NCBI GenBank assembly: GCA_034509925.1
Contig: CM067531.1
Location: 6,839,319 to 6,903,318 of the forward strand
Length of the DNA stretch: 64,000 nt
Source: Hirudinaria manillensis
Taxonomy: Eukaryota; Annelida; Clitellata; Hirudinida; Hirudinidae
Direction of reading: 5' to 3'
The notes under the pieces are model-generated. The model ran no database searches, was not told the origin of the DNA, and saw only the letters and a list, made by a program, of their open reading frames with translations. Below, in pieces: positions 56,210 through 64,000 of the stretch. Position 1 is the first letter of the stretch. Each line of letters opens with the position of its first letter. The position numbers and the translations under genes are program-made.

Positions 56210-56559
56210 ACGGCAATGGCCATTTGGCGCTCGGGAATAGACCGAGGGACAACCAGGAAAGCCTGGTGGCGACCTGGAAAGACAGGTGACGTCTCGGAAA
56301 GACGAGGTCGCGGTTGGGCTAGCGACCCACGCGACAAAACGACCGCTACTTTACCGAACAACGAGATATGCCCCCATGGTCCCAGCCGAAAGGAAGGGGA
56401 GAATGACGGACCATCAATGGACTCAAGGCTTGACTTGGCTACCAACAGACTTCCGAATACGACTAACGCCCCGGACAATGGCATGTCGGCTAGCAGATGC
56501 GAGTGCGGAAGAACGTTCGCGACCGAAAGGGGACTTAAGATCCACCGATCCAAGACAAA

Positions 56560-57414
56560 TTGCGGGTGCAAGGCACAGAGACAGGTGAGGGTACCGCGAA
56601 GGTGAGGGTAGATAAAACGCCGGACGACACCGGACCGGAGTCACACCACAGTTCCGTGTGTGTCCGAGTCTCATGCCCAGGACAAGACCCCCCGAGAGCT
56701 AGGATCAGGTTCCCTCGAGGAAGCGATAAGGAAAGCTGGTCAGGACTAGATGAGGATCTGAAGCGAGGGCTGAAGAAAGTCCTGAAGGATGGATCAGTGA
56801 AGTCCTTCAGCGACTTCATTTACGACAAATGTGTCGGAAAGTTTGGGGTCATCCCTGCAAAGGAACCTCAGAAGGCGTATGAATCTAGGCGACAGCGCGA
56901 CATTAACCGCCTAAAGGGCAAGAAAAAGGCGCTCCGCCGGCGGTGGAAAGTGGCCAACGAAGATGAGAGAGAAGGACTCTCCGTCCTATGGGAGGACGTT
57001 AAAAGACCTGTGAGGGACTTGCGCGGAGCTGAAAGAGCGCGGAAGAGGAAGTATGAGAGGAGGAGAGCTATGAGAAGCTTCTTCAGCGATCCCTATAAGT
57101 ATGGGAGATCGCTGTTAGATCCTCCAAAATCGGGTGTGCTTACTGTAGAGCAAGAAAAACTAGAGGAACATTTAGTCAGAACCTATAGTGACCTCCTCCG
57201 GCACGAAGCTCTTCAGGAAGGGCTGGACATTCCGGCGGTGCCGCTGACAGCCAGCCCCTTTTGTATGGCGTCTCCTTCGCTCGAGGAGGTGAGAAGAGTC
57301 GTTAGAAAAGCGAGAAACCGCTCAGCGCCAGGACCCAATGGAGTTACATATCTCCTGTACAAGAGATGCTCCAAGACACTGTATCTGCTGCATTGCCTCG
57401 TCGAGGGGGCGTGA
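56560..57414 (+). pseudogene. RLE-LINE ORF, linker and RT N-terminus
   Basis: Open frame covering a basic linker (SRRQRDINRLKGKKKALRRR) and the first RT blocks (SAPGPNGVTYLLYKRC), ending in a TGA at 57412 where related elements read on. The next segment continues after a one-base frame change near 57447. It lacks motif A, so it cannot act alone. Confidence 0.7.
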
Positions 57415-57437
57415 TCTTCCGCAACGATCCACGATGA

Positions 57438-58214
57438 ATGGAAAAGGCAGAGGACGTCTATATTCCAAAGGAGAAAGAGTCCAGGGATTTGAATCAATTC
57501 AGACCCATATCACTGCTGAATGTAGAGGGGAAGATATTCTTCTCCATAATGGCATCGAGGCTCACAGAGTTTGTTATGGCTAACCAGTACGTTGACATAT
57601 CTGTCCAAAAGGGAAGAGTTCCATGTGTACCTGGGTGCATCGAACACACCTCCATGATATGGGAGGCGATCCAGAGGGCCAGGAGGGTCCGGTTAAGTCT
57701 GTACGTAGTGTGGCTGGACCTAGCAAACGCATATGGGTCGGTGTCGCATCAACTCCTATGGAAGACGTTGGAGGCACACCATGTGCCTCATCCCGTTATT
57801 CGTATCCTTCAGGAATATTTTAACGGGTTCATAATGCGTTTCTCCACCCAAGCGTACACGACAAGATGGGTTCCTTTGGAGGTCGGGATAGCCATGGGGT
57901 GTACGATCTCTCCGACCCTGTTCGTACTGGCGATGCAGATCCTACTGAAGGCAGTTGGGTCCGACATTCCAGAGGCGCACATTGGTAAGGGTGTATACAT
58001 GCCTCCAATAAAGGCATTCATGGACGACACCACCCTGATTATGAATAAGAAGCGAGTAGTTCAGGAAACTCTGGACAAGCTGGACGACTTGCTAGAATGG
58101 TGTCGTATGGCCTTCAAACCTGCGAAGTCCAGGAGTCTCTCTTTGGTTAGAGGGGAAATTTGCAGGGACGCGTTCTTCGAGGTGGCGGGACAACAAATCC
58201 CCAGGAGCCTGTGA
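57438..58214 (+). pseudogene. RLE-LINE ORF, reverse transcriptase core
   Basis: RT motifs: DLNQFRPISLLNVEGKIFF, VVWLDLANAYGSVSH (motif A), EVGIAMGCTISPTLFVLAMQ (motif B region), KAFMDDTTLIM (motif C, codons near 58012-58026) and AFKPAKSRSLSL. The two motif C aspartates are present with Met in place of the common Ala. The frame shifts near 58198 into 58160-58783, which carries the thumb (PVKSLGRMFD, LPRLLWPLTIYEIG). Confidence 0.8.
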
Positions 58215-58856
58215 AGAGCCTAGGAAGGATGTTTGACGACTCGCTCATCGACAAGAGCATGAAGAACGCCATAGTCACACAAACCAGTAAGGGGCTGCAA
58301 GCGATCGAGGCGGCGCCGCTCCAGAGTCGTTTCAAAGTGTGGCTTTTGCAGTTTGTGCTCCTGCCCAGACTCCTTTGGCCTTTGACCATCTATGAGATTG
58401 GTCTATCGGCGGTCGAGGGGTTAGAGAGGAAAATCAATCGGCACACCAGGACATGGCTGGGTTTACCACCAGCATTATCGTCGGTTGCCCTCTACAGCAG
58501 GAGCGCGAGCCTTAGACTGCCACTTAGGTCCATCGTTGAGGAGTACAAACTCTCTAAAATCCGAACGCAGTGGATGCTCAGTAACTCCACGGACAACAGG
58601 ATCCGTGAAGTTAATCCACTGCTCAGATCTGGAAAGAAGTTCCGAGCGCAGAAAGAGATCAACGAATCAGTAAATGTACTGATGTTCGAAGAAGTAAGAG
58701 GTCCTATCCAGACAGACACGCAGTGGGATGGAACCACTTCCAGAAATGGTCCCAGGCCAGCTCATCGACTAGAGGTGCGATGATTGGCCAGGAGAGGAGG
58801 CAGAAACAGGAACAAGATCGAGTCACAAAGGTCATACAGTTAGCACAACAGGGTAA

Positions 58857-59588
58857 GTGGACAACGTGATCCAACGGTCCCTTACCTGGAGCGATTTATG
58901 GAAGTTGTCCCCGCTCCGGATGGCCTTTGCGGTAAAATCGATTTATGATCAATTGCCTTCCAAGGACAATTTAAGGAGGTGGGGGTTATTAGAAGACGCC
59001 AAATGCGGACTCTGTTACGGAACCGAGACATTGCATCATGTGCTCAGCAACTGCAAATACGCCCATGGTCGGTATACGTGGCGACACAATCAGGTCCTTG
59101 GAGAAGTGTGTGAGGCCACCAAAGCGGCAGTAACCAGAGCAAACTCGCGCGCAATCTCCAAGCAGCGGAAGATTTACTTCCTGCGCGAGGGCTGCGCACA
59201 CCTTTGTAGAAAGCGATGTAAAACGCCAAGAAAGGACATCCTTGCAGAGGCAAACGATTGGACAGTCGCAGCCGACTTAGAAGGATTGAGGCAATATCCC
59301 CAGGTGCTGATTGAGAGTGGCAATAGGCCGGATATGGTGTTGATGTCACCGTCGTCAGATGCCATCATTTTGGTTGAGTTGACGGTTCCATGGGAGGATA
59401 GAATGCTATTGCAATGCGCTGAAAGCGAAAAAGTATGCAGATCTGGCGGTGGACCTGAAAGCGAAAGGGTTCAGAATTGCAATTCATCGCCCGAGAGGCG
59501 CGGAACCGGTGACAGAAATGTCTGTTACCGCGCGCCGCTTGAAAGAAAATTTAAAGCCCAAGTCGATACTGTTGTGCGGCAGGGATGA
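58857..59588 (+). pseudogene. RLE-LINE ORF, knuckle and endonuclease
   Basis: Open frame with RSLTWSDLWK, the CCHC knuckle, YTWRHNQVLGEVCEATKA, a lysine-rich block and the restriction-like nuclease core (NRPDMVLMSPSSDAIILVEL, TVPWEDR). After about 59400 it drifts out of frame relative to the copy at 50564-51106, losing the LPIEVGARG part. Confidence 0.75.
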
Positions 59589-59930
59589 CGGAAAGAAGGC
59601 CACTGAGAGTCGTAGGGGCTAGGTGGCGCCGCTTCAGCGGATGAGTGCAGCGACGAAAAAAGCCAACGAGAGCTTTTAATAGTCGCTCCAGTCTGGCACG
59701 TGACGGCATAAAGAGGCCAAAGAGAGCCTTCCAAAGCCTAAGCTTTTGAGTCCGCACATGGAAACCGACAGGGATATCCGGCTGATCACCGGATGCGGCC
59801 CACCCACGGACAACGTCAGGGGTTTCAAAGGGCCGAAACGTTCGAAGATGGGGGACCTTTTCTGAGGATCCCCGTCGGAAAGCTCCGAGGAGGAGTTTCC
59901 AGCATCATTAAGATCCAGTGATAAAGCTGG

Positions 59931-60289
59931 CCATCTTATAATCATGATTTCCTTTTCCGGGAAAAATTCAGAGCATTTTCCCTTTTAGAAACTACAATGT
60001 GCTGAATTCTTCGGATACCAAGGAATGATTATCTCGAATTGCACAAATTACTATTTTATCTTTTTGTGAAAAAAGCCACCAAAATGGAGGAATTTCGAGC
60101 TGACGTGCCGAGGGATAACAAAGAACATTTACAGCATTGACCCCTCCTTATGTTTGTACTTGGTAATAAAATCTTCCCCCACCCCAATTTGGCCTTTTGG
60201 CTGAGTTTATGGGTTACCTCACTCAACAGCAAATGTTGAGCGAGTCTTCTCTAAAATGGATTTTTTAAAACTCGGAGCTGTGGTGTAAC
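59931..60289. other. no feature recognised
   Basis: AT-rich spacer between the RLE-LINE tail and the next fragment. Confidence 0.4.
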
Positions 60290-60452
60290 TACGGTGCGAT
60301 ATCTATCTGATAAAACGCCGGACCTCATCTGCACCTTCGCGATAGTAAACTGTTTTTTTACCTTGCACCCGCAATTTGTCCTGGATCAATGGGTCTTAAG
60401 CCCTCTATCGGTCACGAAAATCCTTTCACACTCACACCTAACTAGCACTCCA
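60290..60452 (-). mobile_element. RLE-LINE 5' fragment (zinc finger)
   Basis: The minus strand matches 56490-56650 of the main copy (CGGGTGCAAGG, then AAAACGCCGGAC) including part of the zinc-finger region (ERIFVTDRGLKTH). A few codons carry stops. Confidence 0.6.
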
Positions 60453-60464
60453 TATTGTTCTTAA

Positions 60465-61504
60465 CGCCAGTAATTTCCCATCTTCAAACATTTCAGTCTT
60501 TTGAAACCCCTCACGTTCGCTGGGGTTGGGTTGCATCTGGTAACCAGCCGGATGTCCCTGCCGGTTTTCCGTTCTGGATTCAACTTTCAACTGTAGGCGT
60601 TTCTCATTGACTTTCTTATGCTGTCTGTTACTGCCAGGACTAGAGCGACATCTGAAAGTTTTCGTTGGCTTTTTTGTGTCGCTTTACCACCTAATTGAAG
60701 CGCTTCCACCAGCCTTTGTATGGCTCTCCGTGGCTTATTGGCATCCCTGTCGCCGAAATTTATATACTTGACGACTAGAGGTGCTCCTTCAGGACATACC
60801 CGCTGTTGACAAAGAACTGAAGACGACTGCTGAAGAAGGTGGTGATGAATGCCAAAAGCTTTTGCCACGGTGAGAGGAATGACTGATCTATTTTGTTCAG
60901 ATCCTCTCGTAGTTCGTTCACTGCTTTCTCTACGGATATGAATGAGTTATAACCCGTCGGCACTCCGAATTGTCGGTAGTGGTCTTCCTTCTTCAGTCTA
61001 AGTACTACGGTACCTTGGACAGCGAAGTCCGTGTCAAGGGAGTCATGCTTTCTGCCACTCACATGAAGTGAAGCACTCTTCTTGGGGTGGAACTGCAGTA
61101 CTAGTCTTTGAGCTTCCTCACAGACCTCGTTCAGGATGACTTGCAGCCCTTCTGCAGATTTGCTCACGAGGACGAGATCGTCGACATAAGAGAGCACTGA
61201 AATTCCCAATCCGTGAATTTTCATATTCTATGATCTTTTGCAAATGAGTTGGCCTTCGTGATCATACTCTCGATTGTGATGGTGAGGACAATCGGGCTTA
61301 ATGGACATCCCTGTCTTACTCCCTTCTTTATTCGGATCTCTGATGTTAGACCGACTTGAATCAATTGTCTCTGTACAATTCCTCAATCTTTGCCACGGCC
61401 TCTCTTGCTAACCCTTTGGTTGCTAATGCTTCCTAGATCGTGTGGTACCGATCCGAAGGCGTTGGTTAGGTCGATCCAGGCCGCACAGTCCTTTCTGTGT
61501 CGCT
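60465..61504 (-). mobile_element. chimeric RLE-LINE copy: YVDD-type RT joined to the FMDD-family tail
   Basis: Minus order: WIDLTNAFGSVPHDL (motif A, about 61470), IRIKKGVRQGCPLSPIV (motif B, about 61310), VLSYVDDLVLVS (motif C, about 61190), LVLQFHPKKS and FFSSRLQFFVNSGYVLKEHL. At about 60745-60775 it passes directly into the family 3' tail (AAAAAGCCAACGAAAAC, then a hairpin variant near 60535-60560). The knuckle and endonuclease are absent. It is 5'-truncated at 61504. The RT sequence is clearly distinct from the FMDD type. Confidence 0.7.
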
Positions 61505-61639
61505 TTATTAAACTGTAATTAACATACTAAACGTGAATTTTTTTGGTCATTATTTCATGCTTTTATACCAGTAAAATTTACATTGGAGTTCATTTGAACC
61601 TTGTAAAATAAATTTTATAGCACATATGCAAAAACTTCA

Positions 61640-61830
61640 TATCAATAATCTGGGTGATCTAAAAACACATTTTTACGCAATTTAAAAGTTTTAATAGTCA
61701 TAGGAAGCTCAAATTTTACAATGTGTTTTGTTTTTGTCAAAGTGATGTAATGTCCACATTTGAATAAATTTCATTGTTTGATTTTTGAGGAATTTGCAAA
61801 AATGCGAAATTCCTATCATTATTGGGGGTT
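61640..61830. repeat. interspersed repeat, copy 2
   Basis: Pairs with 33120-33320 (see there). No coding capacity or terminal structure seen. Confidence 0.35.
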
Positions 61831-64000
61831 TACGGAAAATTCACCGAACCATTATTGGGAAAGTGAAGCCAGTGCTTCCATTTACAATTTACATTTATGT
61901 TTACATGCTTCAATGGCGTACATGACTGACCAGATCGTACAGATCCGAAGTTTCATTACAATAAAGCATGTTAGTCTAGATGCCTAAGTAACTTTAACTT
62001 TACATGGAATAATGAAAGCAAAAGTTTAATCAATCATAAAGCAAAGAGATTTAGTCTTTGGAAGAAACTCAATGAAAAAACAACTTCATAAAATTTGTCA
62101 ACTTTTATCGATCAAAATCATGTAAAATACTTCGTCTATAATATACCGTATCTATAATACTCAGTGGGAGTGTGTGGTAAATTCCAATACAACACGCATG
62201 TTATATGGGTGAAAACACGATAGTTCTTATTGAGAGAAGATCCAGTGCGTAAAAAACATGTTTTCTTTTGTAAAAATTTGTATTTTGTATGTCACAAAAA
62301 AAACAGAACTAGATAGAAATAAAATAACTCTGTAATTATTATAATGATTTAAGTTTAGAAAATCAATTTGTGATTTCAAAATCAAAAGCAATCGATTACA
62401 AATAAAAAATAAAATGAAACAAAACTAATACCCAATCCTGCTGCATCATGCACCTCTAGGATGTCATTAAAATTATCTTCCGAATTATTTATAGTAACAG
62501 GGATAATTAACACTTCAAAATTATCAATTTATTAATTTTCTTAAATTACGAAACTTTTAATTATCAATGCAAAATTTGTAAAAAAAAGAACAATATAGCA
62601 ATGAATATGATTTGCTCGTGTCAGGAATTATGCTCCTTTGTGTGGAAAAATAACGATTGAGTGCGCGTAGTCACGCTCAAATACCCCTTCTCGATGATGC
62701 TGCGTTGGCCATTATGAATAACGAGATATCATCCTCGTAACTATAGTTAGAATGAATCAAAATTCTGCAGATAAATTTTGAATGCACAAATATTATTTTG
62801 TGGATATATTCGAAAATATGCATCTAAAATTTAAAAATTGCTAAAACCTCGATGGAATTTGTCTTATGAACTACTACTCACACGGTCACGTAGAGCCATT
62901 GTACCTCTTAAATGGACGGGTTCGCCAAAGAATTAAATCGATGATTATAGTCCTTAATTATTGTTGCGCGTGACGTCATTATTCGGAAACAAAAAATTCT
63001 TTAATATAAATCTGAAATTCAGCACTAAATACGCTATATTGGCATGATTACGAATATTTAGTGTTTCGTAACATACAAGTTTTAATTTTATAATGGTTTG
63101 ATTATTTCTGTTTTAAGTTGGAATGATGAACAATTTCAATGAGCATAAAAGCTTGCGAAGGCAGCGGCTAAAATGACAACAAAAACAGTTATAAAAATAA
63201 TTTTTCTTGCTGCTCTTCGACGACTGCTCCTAGGCTTAACAATAATTATTTCTTTAATCCAAGAGCAATGTTTTTACTGATTTGTTGTTTCAAAGGTTTG
63301 TTTTTACAAACTCTTCTAATTTTTAACACTATTAATTTAAAAAAATATATGAGGGAAATGAAAAATTGCAAAGTTAGTTAACGGCGTTTCACTATCAGGG
63401 ACCTATAAATTGGACCGCTTCGCATAGCCTTATGTTGAATCCTAATCCATAAAAGGCTCAACGTTGCATTTTGATGCACTTTGAATTTTATGAGCGCTAT
63501 ATGTAATTCATTTTTGTAATGCTTACTAAGTTAATTTTATTTGCGTTTCTTTGCTACTTGGCGGAAAAAGACCAGAAAGGTAGATAACATTTTTGAAATG
63601 TTAACAGATCTCAAATTATTCTAATCTTTTTATCTATAATATTTTATTAATAACAAGTATATGCTTCTACATGGTCTGAATGGTGGACCTACAATGGAAT
63701 ATCAGGTAAAGATGAATTATTTTATAATTGTCAGATTAAACATACCACACACAAATAGTTTTATTGAAACTAAGCTGATGCTTAGTTTTTAATCGTGGAC
63801 CCGATTTTATTGGAATAACAAATTAACTATAATATTCTTAACGCGCATTCTAATGCGAATTAAATTGGAATCACGTTGGAACTAAATAATTGGAACGTAG
63901 AAAAGAATGCATTCGGGGTCACGATATCTCGCAGGTCTTAAATTTGACCTTTAACCCGACCTCTCCAAGATCATCAACCATTCGTTGTCATCGTCTTTAT
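61831..64000. other. no gene recognised
   Basis: AT-rich sequence to the window end. No open frame over 75 codons has recognisable features, and no repeat structure was noticed. Confidence 0.5.

Larger units (their letters stand above)
56210..59930 (+). mobile_element. RLE-LINE with FMDD reverse transcriptase, near full length
   Basis: A single-ORF non-LTR element of the R2/NeSL/HERO superfamily with a restriction-like endonuclease. Order: zinc finger CECGRTFATERGLKIH (about 56500-56550), basic linker, RT, CCHC knuckle CGLCYGTETLHHVLSNC (about 59000-59060), endonuclease RPDMVL...ILVELTVPWED (about 59320-59400) and the tail with hairpin ATCCGG-CTGATCA-CCGGAT (59776-59794). The ORF is broken by stops or shifts near 57412, 57447, 58198, 58783, 58868 and 59400. 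It is much GC-richer than its flanks. The exact clade needs a tree; the FMDD box and 'CxISPTLFVLAM' resemble elements I recall from HERO/NeSL-like lineages. Confidence 0.85.

Overview
The window is AT-rich nuclear DNA from an animal, most likely an invertebrate; nothing in it fixes the phylum. The evidence is split genes with GT-AG introns (63 bp to several kb) for centrosomal, germ-line and housekeeping proteins, standard stop codons, and a dense load of animal-type transposable elements (CR1/L2-like LINEs, LINEs with a restriction-like endonuclease, Ty3-type LTR elements, Tc1-type DNA elements, foldback/MITE-like repeats).

Four host genes are supported by spliced reading frames and by protein features recalled from the families (no database search was run). 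(1) Positions 1-27975, plus strand: centriolin (CNTRL), entered at its last leucine-rich repeat and running through about 24 small exons to its stop; its introns hold most of the transposons of the first 28 kb. (2) Positions 33358-38804, minus strand: a complete 16-exon DEAD-box RNA helicase of the DDX55/Spb4 type, 561 codons. (3) Positions 39883-41891, plus strand: GCNA, a SprT-like metalloprotease-domain protein, divergent from DDX55 and about 1.1 kb away. (4) Positions 52075-52891, minus strand: glucosamine-6-phosphate N-acetyltransferase (GNPNAT1/GNA1), first exon not found and one splice junction that does not keep frame.

Region by region: 1-28 kb is CNTRL with LINE, RLE-LINE, solo-LTR, Tc1 and foldback insertions in introns. 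28.2-30.6 kb is an LTR-like remnant and a decayed LINE. 30.6-33.3 kb is mostly unannotatable. 33.4-41.9 kb is the DDX55/GCNA divergent pair. 42-51.5 kb is a repeat zone: a MITE, a short LTR with the end of a pol gene, a large inverted-repeat element carrying a 172-bp tandem array, a Tc1 remnant, a gag-like repetitive ORF, a LINE 3' end and an RLE-LINE 3' end. 52-53 kb is GNPNAT1. 54.7-55.9 kb has a 186-bp direct duplication. 56.2-61.5 kb is the best-preserved RLE-LINE followed by a chimeric minus-strand copy. The last 2.2 kb holds nothing recognisable.

The dominant repeat is one RLE-LINE family (N-terminal zinc finger, RT with an FMDD active site, CCHC knuckle, RPD...ELTVPWE endonuclease) present in at least seven places. 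Its copies share a 3' tail with a short hairpin, one copy carries a different RT (YVDD) fused to that tail, and several lie head-to-head. I see no new multi-gene system; the most useful leads are the tail hairpin, the chimeric copy, the inverted copy of a DDX55 exon in its own intron, and the 172-bp array inside an inverted-repeat element.
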